The notes under the pieces: model-generated | What the model was told of the DNA's origin: nothing | Databases searched by the model: none | Seen by the model: the letters and a program-made list of their open reading frames with translations, nothing else | From: Clostridia bacterium | GTDB lineage: Bacteria; Bacillota; Clostridia; Christensenellales; Aristaeellaceae | DNA length: 10,240 bases | Direction: 5' to 3' | NCBI GenBank assembly: GCA_016296675.1 | Contig: JAEDIV010000094.1 | Location: 1 to 10,240, forward strand | Translations under genes and position numbers: made by a program | Part shown: piece by piece, positions 1 to 6,645 of the stretch | Layout: each line of letters starts with the position of its first letter | Numbering within the stretch: the stretch's first letter is position 1

Positions 1-477
1 CTCAATACGATGTGGGCGCTCATTCTTCCCGGCGCAATCAGCATGTCCAACGTCATCATTGCCCGCACGTTCTTTGCCAACAGCATTCCGACAGGACTGA
101 TCGACGCGGCAAGAATCGACGGCTGCAATAACCTGCGCTTCTTCTTTAAAATTGCGCTTCCTCTGTCCAAGGCAATCATTGCGGTTATTGCGCTGTACTA
201 CGCGATTGGCTACTGGAACGATTATTTCAATGCGATGATCTACATCAAAGACCGCGAGAAATATCCGCTGCAGCTTTTCCTTCGCGAAATCCTGATCTCC
301 TCTCAGACGTCCTCCGCCATGACCGGAGACGTACTTGAACAGGAACTGCTTGCGCAGCTTCAGGAAATTATCAAATACACCCTGATCGTAGTTGGCAGCG
401 TTCCGCTTCTGATCGTTTATCCGTTCCTTCAGAAATACTTCGTACAGGGTGTTATGATCGGATCTCTTAAAGGGTAA
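1..477 (+). CDS. Sugar ABC transporter permease, LplC/YtcP-like (CUT1 family), 5' partial
   Basis: This is the C-terminal part, about 158 residues, of an inner-membrane permease of the binding-protein-dependent transport family. The open frame continues leftward from base 1, so the ATG at base 10 is internal, not the start; full family members are about 290-300 residues. The EAA loop that contacts the ATPase is visible around fragment residues 34-54 (DAARIDG followed by KIALPLSK), with the conserved Gly and the I-x-LP ending. Hydrophobic segments flank it: ILPGAISMSNVII before, AIIAVIALYYAIGYW and YTLIVVGSVPLLIVYPFL after. The ending (QKYFVQGVMIGSLKG) is typical of LplC/YtcP-type permeases for complex saccharides. 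It lies 47 bases before the solute-binding protein gene, with which it should form one importer. The partner permease and the ATPase are not in the window; importers of this type often borrow a shared ATPase. The exact substrate cannot be read from this fragment. Confidence 0.93.
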   Translation, partial: LNTMWALILPGAISMSNVIIARTFFANSIPTGLIDAARIDGCNNLRFFFKIALPLSKAIIAVIALYYAIGYWNDYFNAMIYIKDREKYPLQLFLREILISSQTSSAMTGDVLEQELLAQLQEIIKYTLIVVGSVPLLIVYPFLQKYFVQGVMIGSLKG

Positions 478-502
478 TTACCCGCTTGAAAAGCGGTAAT
501 TA
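475..502 (+). promoter_or_regulatory. Intercistronic hairpin between permease and binding-protein genes
   Basis: Bases 475-487 (TAATTACCCGCTT) and 491-502 (AAGCGGTAATTA) form a near-perfect inverted repeat of 12 pairs with one bulged C and a GAA loop. The permease stop codon TAA (475-477) lies inside the left arm. No T-run follows, so a classical terminator is unlikely. Placement just before a binding-protein gene suggests an mRNA processing or stabilising element that raises binding-protein levels above permease levels, as described for malE-type operons. The structure is seen; the role is inferred. Confidence 0.6.
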
Positions 503-524
503 AATAGAACAGGAGGAAAGACAC

Positions 525-2123
525 ATGAAAAAATTCGTATCCCTTCTTCTGGCGCTGATGCTCATGTTTAGCGTCGCGATGGCGGACACGTCGATTCTGA
601 ATACTGAATCGGTTTATCCCGTCGTCAATGCTCCCCTCACTTTGGATATGCTTGGCCCGCGCGATGCAGCTCAGGGCGAATGGGAAGAACTTAAGTTCTT
701 CAAAAAGTGGCAGGAAATCACCGGCGTTACCCTGAACATCGAAACTGTTCCGGAAGACAACTGGTCCACTGCTCTGAACCTGCGCATGATGGAAGAAGGC
801 GACCTGCCGGACTTCATCTATGCCGGTCAGATCACTGCTGCCCAGGAAATCGACTGGGGCGATGATCAGGAAATCCTCATGCCCCTTGAAGACCTGATTC
901 CCAAGTATATGCCGAACCTGAACGCCCGTCTGGAAGCGGATCCGGTTCTGAAGAGCTCCATCACCACCCCCGAAGGACATATCTACTGCCTGCCCTGGAT
1001 CAACGATATGCCCCGCGACCTTACCAGCGGCAAGTACTGGATCAACAACGCCTGGCTGAAGGCTCTCAACCTCGAAGAGCCCACCACCGTTGACGAGCTC
1101 TACAATGCTCTTGTGGCGTTCAAGACTAAGGACCCCAACGGCAACGGCATTGCTGATGAAATCCCCTACAGCGGACAGAAAGAAATCGTAGACTTCTACC
1201 GCACCGTAGCATGGTGGGGCAAGAACGTAGACAACACCACCCTCCTCGGCACCACCGATGACGGCGAAGTCTACTACGGCCCCCTCACCGAAGAGTGGAA
1301 GAAGATGGTTACCTTCTGGGCCAAAGCCTGGAAAGAAGGCCTCGTAGACAAGCAGATCTTCGAACTTGACGGCGCTGGCCTCAAGGCGAAGGGTCAGGCT
1401 GCCGGCGATCAGACTCTGGGTATGTTCCAGGGCCCCGGTGCGTTCCTCTACATCCCCTCTGCGCAGAACGAACAGTACTCCATCGTAGGCTGCCTCGTTG
1501 AGAATGAAGGCGACACCCCCGTTTGGTCCCGCACCACTGGTCTTTCCCGCGGCACTCTCGCCATCACCTGCGAGTGCGAATATCCTGAAGTTGTGCTCCG
1601 CATGGCTGACTGGGTATACGAGTGGAAAGAATATGACGGCGGTATCTTCAACATGCGCGGCGAGCCCGGCGTTGACTTCTACTATGTAGACGAAAACGGC
1701 GAGCAGACCGAACAGGCGAAGATCGATCGCAAGAACCTCGTTCTTGAGTACACCGGCTTCGATTCCTTCGAAGTAAAGCGTGCCAAGACCCTCACTGCGA
1801 ACTCCGGCTCCACCACCCCCGGTATCGGCGGCGGCACCATGCCCCAGGTTATCTACCCCCTGAACGACTGGATCAACGTTGAAGTTGAGCGCCAGCAGAT
1901 CCCCCACTGGAAGGTAGCTTATCCGGACGTTTACCTGTCTGCGAAGGACACAAATCGTGCTGCGGACCTGAAGGTTCAGCTGGACTATGCTGTTGAGACC
2001 TGGACTGCTCAGTTCATCACCGGCGATAAGTCCGTTGAGAACGACTATGACGACTTCATGAACGAAATTCAGAAGATCGGCACTGAATACCTCGCAATCT
2101 ATCAGGCGGCGTACAACAAGTAA
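525..2123 (+). CDS. Extracellular solute-binding protein of a saccharide ABC importer (LplA-like)
   Basis: Predicted 532-residue secreted receptor that binds an oligosaccharide and delivers it to the ABC permease encoded just upstream. The start is supported by a strong AGGAGG at 511-516, eight bases before the ATG. Residues 1-20 form a signal peptide: KK n-region, hydrophobic FVSLLLALMLMFSVAMA and an A-M-A cleavage site before D21. There is no lipobox cysteine, although most Firmicute binding proteins are lipoproteins. The mature part has features of large CUT1 binding proteins: FFKKWQEITGV near residue 58, LPDFIYAG near 94 and an LTSGKYWINNAWLKALN stretch near 166. Residues 203-212 (DPNGNGIADE) match the EF-hand-like calcium loop found in LplA/AlgQ-type proteins. 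Length fits that group (about 500-560). The gene is rich in C/G-ending codons such as GGC, ACC and CCC, consistent with high expression. Class assignment is firm; the ligand is unknown, with a pectic or uronate-containing oligosaccharide inferred only from neighbours. Confidence 0.93.
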   Translation: MKKFVSLLLALMLMFSVAMADTSILNTESVYPVVNAPLTLDMLGPRDAAQGEWEELKFFKKWQEITGVTLNIETVPEDNWSTALNLRMMEEGDLPDFIYAGQITAAQEIDWGDDQEILMPLEDLIPKYMPNLNARLEADPVLKSSITTPEGHIYCLPWINDMPRDLTSGKYWINNAWLKALNLEEPTTVDELYNALVAFKTKDPNGNGIADEIPYSGQKEIVDFYRTVAWWGKNVDNTTLLGTTDDGEVYYGPLTEEWKKMVTFWAKAWKEGLVDKQIFELDGAGLKAKGQAAGDQTLGMFQGPGAFLYIPSAQNEQYSIVGCLVENEGDTPVWSRTTGLSRGTLAITCECEYPEVVLRMADWVYEWKEYDGGIFNMRGEPGVDFYYVDENGEQTEQAKIDRKNLVLEYTGFDSFEVKRAKTLTANSGSTTPGIGGGTMPQVIYPLNDWINVEVERQQIPHWKVAYPDVYLSAKDTNRAADLKVQLDYAVETWTAQFITGDKSVENDYDDFMNEIQKIGTEYLAIYQAAYNK

Positions 2124-2135
2124 GTTTAGCTTTGG

Positions 2136-2169
2136 CGCGCGCGGCACAGTTTCTGCGCCGCGCGCGTTT
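2136..2169 (+). terminator. Probable intrinsic terminator after the binding-protein gene
   Basis: Arms 2136-2149 (CGCGCGCGGCACAG) and 2153-2166 (CTGCGCCGCGCGCG) form a 14-position stem with a single A/C mismatch and a TTT loop. They are followed by TTTCCTTATT, a weak T-rich tail. The stem begins 12 bases after the stop codon. The stem is very stable but the tail is poor, so termination may be partial, or the element may protect the mRNA 3' end. It separates the importer genes from the enzyme genes. Confidence 0.65.
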
Positions 2170-2187
2170 CCTTATTCAAGAAGAAAA

Positions 2188-2197
2188 GAAGTACTTC
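2188..2197. promoter_or_regulatory. Perfect 10-base palindrome, possible operator
   Basis: GAAGTACTTC is a perfect palindrome located in the roughly 130-base gap between the terminator-like hairpin and the GH30 gene, upstream of the candidate promoter. A dimeric sugar-responsive regulator could bind here, but one 10-base palindrome is weak evidence and no second copy was noticed. Confidence 0.15.
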
Positions 2198-2237
2198 ACT
2201 TTGGTTTCCGGCATCATACTTTAATTGAAAGAAATTA

Positions 2238-2267
2238 TTTACTTTAAAAGCAGGCGGTTGGTAAAAT
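2238..2267 (+). promoter_or_regulatory. Candidate sigma-A-type promoter for the glycosidase/transketolase operon
   Basis: TTTACT at 2238-2243 (4 of 6 to TTGACA) is followed after 18 bases by TAAAAT at 2262-2267 (5 of 6 to TATAAT). Transcription would then begin near 2274 and give a 5' leader of about 30 bases before the ATG at 2303. The surrounding DNA is AT-rich compared with the flanking genes. The gap also contains ACTTTAA twice (2218-2224 and 2241-2247). Location right after a terminator-like hairpin and before a long co-oriented gene series makes a promoter here likely; the exact boxes are uncertain. Confidence 0.35.
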
Positions 2268-2302
2268 CCACTTTGCCGGTGATTCAAGGAAGGGCGTTGG
2301 CT

Positions 2303-4105
2303 ATGAAGCAATATATATCTACAAATGATCTTACACGTGTATTGTCTCTTTCCAAAGATGAACCCATGTATGAAACTGCGTCAAGACCGGACGAAGATAC
2401 CTTTATGATCGATCCCACTGTGAAGGGACAGCCGATTTTGGGATTCGGCGGAAATCTTACCGACACAGAAGTATACAACCTTATGCGCATGTCGGAAGGT
2501 TCGCGCAAAGCAGCGCTGAAAAAACTGTTTGACCCTGTTGAGGGAGCGGGATGGAACTTCCTGCGTCTGCCCTTCGGTTCCAGTGACTGGGAACGCAATT
2601 TGGATTTCTACACCTATGACGATATGCCGGAAGGCGAAAAGGACTGGAACCTTGAGCATTTCTCCGTTCAAAGAGAAGAAGAACGCGGTTATTTTGACCT
2701 TTTGAAACAGATCATTCAGGACTATCCTGAAGTTGTATTTGTCGCCTCTGTTTGGGCCATTCCCGGATGGATGAAATCCACCGACAACATTTTAGGCGGC
2801 ATTTTCCTCAGCGAATATACCGACGTATATGCCAGATATCTGCGCAAAACTGTACAGGAATTTGAAAAGCGCGGCATCAGCATCTACTCTATCACCATAC
2901 AAAACGAGCCCAAATCCTCTGATTTCCCGAACAACTGCCGCCAGTCTCCCGCGACGCGCTTCACCTGGCGTCTTGCCAAGGATGTAATGATCGCGCTTCG
3001 CCGCGAGTTTACGGAGCATAATATTGCTACCCGTATCTGGGCGTATGACCACAATTATGACATGGTCAATATCTTCGTCGATCCGCTGCTGGCGGATGAA
3101 GAAGCGCGCAAGGCCTTCGACGGCGTTGCCTTCCATCCCTACCGCGGCGATCCGAAAGTATTGGCAAAATATGTCCGCGATTATCCGGATGTTCCACTTT
3201 ACAGTATCGAAAAAACCGTCAGCACGCCTGAAGGCATGGATGAGCTTCTCCGCCAGCTGCGCTACGGCGTACAAAGCTATCTCCTTTGGTCCTTTGTACA
3301 GGACAACTACGGCGGCCCCCATCAGCTGCTCGGCACACCTTTCAAGTATCTGCGCGACACCCGTCAGGGCATCATCTACAGCATGGTTGACAATCCGGAT
3401 GATTGGCGGATTTCCGCAAGCTACGGCTTGTTTGGCGCATTCACCAAATACATCCGCCGCGGCATGCGCCTTGCGGATTCCAAGTACGGCCACGCAAAGT
3501 GGCTTACGCAGGTTGCCTTCTCAGACGATCTTGGCAATATCGTTTCCGTCATCGTTAACCAGACTGCGAAAGAGCACTACTGCACTGTCCGCGTAGGTTC
3601 TTATGAACAGCGAATCTGCGTTCCCGCAATGGCTGTCAGCGCGTGCGTCATCGATGCAGAAGAATACAACGCGAATGTCGATCTTAAAGCTGTAGCGCCT
3701 GAAAAGGAAGTCTATGAGGCGCCTGTATTTGACATGGAACCGGTAAGCATGTATATCGACGAGCCGGCAGTCAGCAATACAGAAGTGCGCTTCAAGGTAG
3801 AACTCAAGAACGTTGGAAACGCATCTACCCCCGAAAATATGACGGCGGCTGTCGATTTCCTGCTGGACGGAGACTTCAGAATCGGCCGCGCTTATGGAAC
3901 GATCAAGCCCCTTGCTCCCGGCGAGAGCGTTGTATTGAGTGCCAACACGCCGCTTCCCGATGTATCCGGCACGGGTGTAAAAACCACATGGACTGCGGTA
4001 AAGGGCATTCATGACTTTATGGCGCTTCTGAATGTAGGCAACTGCTATCCGCCGGAAGCCAATGAATACAACAACCGCTTCTGCATGGAAATGGAAATCA
4101 AGTAA
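2303..4105 (+). CDS. GH30-type glycoside hydrolase with C-terminal CARDB-like domain, probably cytoplasmic
   Basis: Predicted 600-residue retaining glycosidase of clan GH-A. The ATG at 2303 is preferred because AAGGAAGGG lies just upstream (2286-2294); the frame stays open back to a TTG at 2225 but that extension has no ribosome binding site and looks non-coding. GH30 landmarks appear in order: GFGGNLTDTEVY (47-58), NFLRLPFGSSDW (85-96), SVWAIPGWMKSTDNILGG (149-166), TIQNEP with probable acid/base E202, IWAYDHNYD (245-253), AFHPYRGDP (276-284) and LYSIEKT with probable nucleophile E303. Residues about 385-455 look like the GH30 beta-sandwich. Residues about 475-600 resemble a CARDB domain: LKNVGN, FLLDG, LAPGES and a final NEYNNRF. 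No signal peptide is seen, so it should act on imported sugar. GH30 includes glucosidases, xylosidases, fucosidases, glucuronidases and beta-1,6-galactanases/glucanases; the specificity cannot be told here. It is the first gene of the enzyme series. Confidence 0.9.
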   Translation: MKQYISTNDLTRVLSLSKDEPMYETASRPDEDTFMIDPTVKGQPILGFGGNLTDTEVYNLMRMSEGSRKAALKKLFDPVEGAGWNFLRLPFGSSDWERNLDFYTYDDMPEGEKDWNLEHFSVQREEERGYFDLLKQIIQDYPEVVFVASVWAIPGWMKSTDNILGGIFLSEYTDVYARYLRKTVQEFEKRGISIYSITIQNEPKSSDFPNNCRQSPATRFTWRLAKDVMIALRREFTEHNIATRIWAYDHNYDMVNIFVDPLLADEEARKAFDGVAFHPYRGDPKVLAKYVRDYPDVPLYSIEKTVSTPEGMDELLRQLRYGVQSYLLWSFVQDNYGGPHQLLGTPFKYLRDTRQGIIYSMVDNPDDWRISASYGLFGAFTKYIRRGMRLADSKYGHAKWLTQVAFSDDLGNIVSVIVNQTAKEHYCTVRVGSYEQRICVPAMAVSACVIDAEEYNANVDLKAVAPEKEVYEAPVFDMEPVSMYIDEPAVSNTEVRFKVELKNVGNASTPENMTAAVDFLLDGDFRIGRAYGTIKPLAPGESVVLSANTPLPDVSGTGVKTTWTAVKGIHDFMALLNVGNCYPPEANEYNNRFCMEMEIK

Positions 4106-4140
4106 CACAAACGCTTTTAATCACATTATGAAAGGCGGTA

Positions 4141-5976
4141 ATGCGAATGATCATGGATGTCTCTGCATCCCCGTTTGCGAAAGTCTCTTTGAACAAGTAT
4201 CCGGTAGAAACGACGGATGGTTTGATCCATGAGCGTCGTGTCGCCGCGCGGGATGTAATGATTCCGCATATTATGAGCATCTTTGCGGACAAGGACAGCT
4301 TTTTCCATGAAGTTGAAAATTTCAAAATCGCTGCAGGCGAATCTGAAGGGGAGTTCCGCGGAAACGTGTACGGCGACGGTGATTTCTATAAGCTGCTTGA
4401 AGGCTGCTCTTATTTCGGAATCGACATTGACGAATATGCTGCGCTGATCGGCCGTGCGCAGGAAGAAGACGGATATATTTCCACCAAGCAGATTATTGCT
4501 TCGCGCAAGGGACTGCACACGCGCCATGCCGATCAGGATGACTTCGAAGAATACAATTTCGGCCATCTTTTTACCTCCGCATGCGTGCATTACCGCAAGA
4601 CCGGCAGCGACAAGCTGATGAAAGTGGCAAAGAAGGCCGCTGATTACCTCTGCCGCCGCTACGAGATCGCCATGGAGCAGAAAAAGGCCATGACAGCGGT
4701 ATGTCCTTCCCATTATATGGGACTGATTGAACTGTACCGTACAACCGGCGAAGAGAAGTATCTGGAAGCTGCCAAAATGGCAATCCAGCTGCGCGATTAT
4801 GTAGAAAACGGAACCGACGACAATCAGGATGAGATCAAGCTCCTGGACCAGCGCACCATGCATGGTCATGCAGTCCGTGCAACCTATCTGTATGCAGGCG
4901 TTGCGGATCTGTATCTGGAAACCGGCGACGAGCGCTATAAGAAGGTTCTGGACAGCTGCTTTGACAATCTGATCAATACCAAAGTCTATGTAAACGGCGG
5001 ACTGGGCGCGATCTATACGGGCGCATCTCCGTTCGGAGATCTGATCAACTCCAAGCGTATCCATCAGGCGTTCGGCTATGAATATCAGCTTCCGAACATC
5101 ACTGCCTATAACGAAACATGCGCATCTCTCGGCGGCGTTTTCTGGGCGGCCCGTATGTTCGCCATCGATGCAGACAGCCGCTATCTGGACTTCATCGAGC
5201 AGGTTGCCTACAACCTTGCAATGGCTGCGGTAAACGTCCGCGGGGACAAGTATTTCTATGAAAACATGCTCCGCCGCACGCAGACCGTGGACTACTTCCT
5301 CATGTGGCCCCGCGAGCGTAAGGATGATTTCAAGTGCTTCTGCTGCCCGACAAATCTGTCCAGGTTCATGGCGGAACTGCCGGAATATGCGTTCTTTGTA
5401 TCGGATGACACGGTCTATGCCGGTCTGTACATGGCATGCAAGACGCATATCTCGCTCAAAAACGGCGCACAATTCGATCTTGTCGAAAAGACAGATTATC
5501 CGTGGAACGGAAAAATATCTTTCTCGGTTGAAAACTGGAACGGCGTTCCTTTCCGCATGATGGCGCGTGTTCCCGGCTGGGCAGGCGGCGGATTTAAGGA
5601 ACTGGATATCAGCAAACCTGAAATCGAATTCGATATGACGCCTCAGATGCTCAGAGCCAATCCGAAGCTGGAAGAGAACGAAAACAGCGTCTGCATTCGC
5701 CGCGGCCCGATCGTCTACTGCATGGAGGCGGAGGATGCCAGCGGATGGCTTATGCCTCAGGACAGCGTGTTTGAGGAATATGTAAAGGACATTGAAGGCG
5801 AAAAGGTAATCGCGCTTAAAACGAGCGCGCTGAAGCTCGACAGTGTATGCAGCGGCCTCTACGAAAGAATTCCCAAGGTAACCATCACCAAGCAGCCGCT
5901 GGAATTGATTCCGTATTTTGCGTGGGACAACTCCGGTTTTCAGGAAATGAGAATCTGGATTCCCGTTCGCTATTAA
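4141..5976 (+). CDS. GH127-type zinc/cysteine glycosidase (beta-L-arabinofuranosidase-like, DUF1680)
   Basis: Predicted 611-residue glycosidase. The fold should be an (alpha/alpha)6 barrel (about residues 20-420) followed by beta-sandwich domains, and the length fits the family. GH127 enzymes such as HypBA1 use a zinc-bound cysteine nucleophile. The matching motifs are here: AYNETCASLG with E325 and C327, and KCFCCPTNLSRF with C401 (probable nucleophile) and C402; spacing agrees with HypBA1. At the place where HypBA1 has its acid/base glutamate, 16 residues before the zinc glutamate, this protein appears to have Q309 (IHQAFG). Known GH127 activities include beta-L-arabinofuranosidase and aceric-acid hydrolase. 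AAAGGCGG at 4131-4138 precedes ATG 4141; ATG 4147 is an almost equal alternative. No signal peptide is seen. The gene begins 35 bases after the GH30 gene, so the two are probably co-transcribed and work on the same imported oligosaccharide. Confidence 0.9.
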   Translation: MRMIMDVSASPFAKVSLNKYPVETTDGLIHERRVAARDVMIPHIMSIFADKDSFFHEVENFKIAAGESEGEFRGNVYGDGDFYKLLEGCSYFGIDIDEYAALIGRAQEEDGYISTKQIIASRKGLHTRHADQDDFEEYNFGHLFTSACVHYRKTGSDKLMKVAKKAADYLCRRYEIAMEQKKAMTAVCPSHYMGLIELYRTTGEEKYLEAAKMAIQLRDYVENGTDDNQDEIKLLDQRTMHGHAVRATYLYAGVADLYLETGDERYKKVLDSCFDNLINTKVYVNGGLGAIYTGASPFGDLINSKRIHQAFGYEYQLPNITAYNETCASLGGVFWAARMFAIDADSRYLDFIEQVAYNLAMAAVNVRGDKYFYENMLRRTQTVDYFLMWPRERKDDFKCFCCPTNLSRFMAELPEYAFFVSDDTVYAGLYMACKTHISLKNGAQFDLVEKTDYPWNGKISFSVENWNGVPFRMMARVPGWAGGGFKELDISKPEIEFDMTPQMLRANPKLEENENSVCIRRGPIVYCMEAEDASGWLMPQDSVFEEYVKDIEGEKVIALKTSALKLDSVCSGLYERIPKVTITKQPLELIPYFAWDNSGFQEMRIWIPVRY

Positions 5977-5977
5977 T

Positions 5978-5984
5978 GGAAGGA
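5978..5984 (+). promoter_or_regulatory. Ribosome binding site that decides the racemase-like start
   Basis: GGAAGGA lies 10 bases before the TTG at 5995 but only one base before the alternative GTG at 5986. Normal spacing therefore favours the TTG start. Confidence 0.55.
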
Positions 5985-5994
5985 AGTGCTCAAA

Positions 5995-6645
5995 TTGGAA
6001 TACAAGATTGCTATCGTATATACCGGAATGCCTGTTAAACTGGTCAGCATGATCGAAAGCGCGCTGACTAAGCAGTTTGAAGGCGACAAGCTGACCTTTC
6101 TCTCGCTTTCCGACCCGTCCATCATTGCCGATGCAGTGAAAAACGGATCTCCGTCGAAGGAAGCGTCCAAGAGGCTGTATCTCATGTACGCGCAGGCTGT
6201 TGCAGCCGGCGCAGATGTGATTCTCAATGCATGCTCCTCCGTAGGTGACATTGCGGGCGCTGCGCAGGAAGGCCTCAGGAAAATCGGCGTTCCGCTCGTG
6301 CGCGTGGATGAAATGATGGCCAATGAAGCCGTTAAAAATTACCGCAAGATCGGCGTAATCGCGACGCTTTCCTCTACCCTTGAGCCGACCATGCGCCTCA
6401 TCAGAGATTGTGCGAGCAAACAGAACAAGGAAATCGAGATCGTCAGCGCTTTGGCGGACAATGCCTTCGGCGGCGGCGCAGAGCCTCTGATTGAAGCGGC
6501 GAAGAAGCTTGGCGATGCAGAATGCATCGTGCTTGCGCAGGGTTCCATGGCGGACAGCGAACAGGCTGTATCGGAAGCAATGGAACGAAAAGTATATTCC
6601 AGCCCGTATTGGGGCGCAAAAGGCGTTTTTGAGGTGGTTAAGTAA
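5995..6645 (+). CDS. Asp/Glu/hydantoin racemase-superfamily protein
   Basis: Predicted 216-residue cytoplasmic protein starting at TTG 5995, giving an N-terminus (MEYKIAIVYTG) that fits the first beta-strand of the fold. The superfamily has two similar Rossmann-like halves, each usually giving one catalytic cysteine. The first is present in VILNACSSVGD (C80). At the second position the sequence reads IVLAQGSMAD, with Q182 where two-cysteine members have Cys; C177 nearby is in the preceding strand and is unlikely to replace it. Some superfamily members work with one cysteine, for example arylmalonate decarboxylase-like enzymes, so this may be an isomerase, epimerase or decarboxylase rather than an amino-acid racemase. 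GVIATLSSTLEPT (120-132) is another family feature. It sits 18 bases after the GH127 gene and overlaps the transketolase gene by one base (TAATG), implying translational coupling and a role in the sugar pathway. The substrate is unknown. Confidence 0.8.
   Translation: MEYKIAIVYTGMPVKLVSMIESALTKQFEGDKLTFLSLSDPSIIADAVKNGSPSKEASKRLYLMYAQAVAAGADVILNACSSVGDIAGAAQEGLRKIGVPLVRVDEMMANEAVKNYRKIGVIATLSSTLEPTMRLIRDCASKQNKEIEIVSALADNAFGGGAEPLIEAAKKLGDAECIVLAQGSMADSEQAVSEAMERKVYSSPYWGAKGVFEVVK

Noticed and set aside
429..2147. A 572-codon open frame on the minus strand opposite the binding-protein gene
   Set aside because: The sense protein has a signal peptide, a strong ribosome binding site and family motifs. 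The antisense translation is low-complexity and resembles nothing known.
2225..2302. TTG-initiated N-terminal extension of the GH30 protein
   Set aside because: No ribosome binding site before the TTG, the residues are not GH30-like, and the stretch overlaps the likely promoter. ATG 2303 has a good ribosome binding site.
4106..4120. AAACGCTTTT as a possible catabolite-repression (cre) or LacI-type operator
   Set aside because: Only the central ACGCT-like core fits; the outer TG/CA positions of the cre consensus are missing, and the site is in a 35-base gap inside a likely operon.
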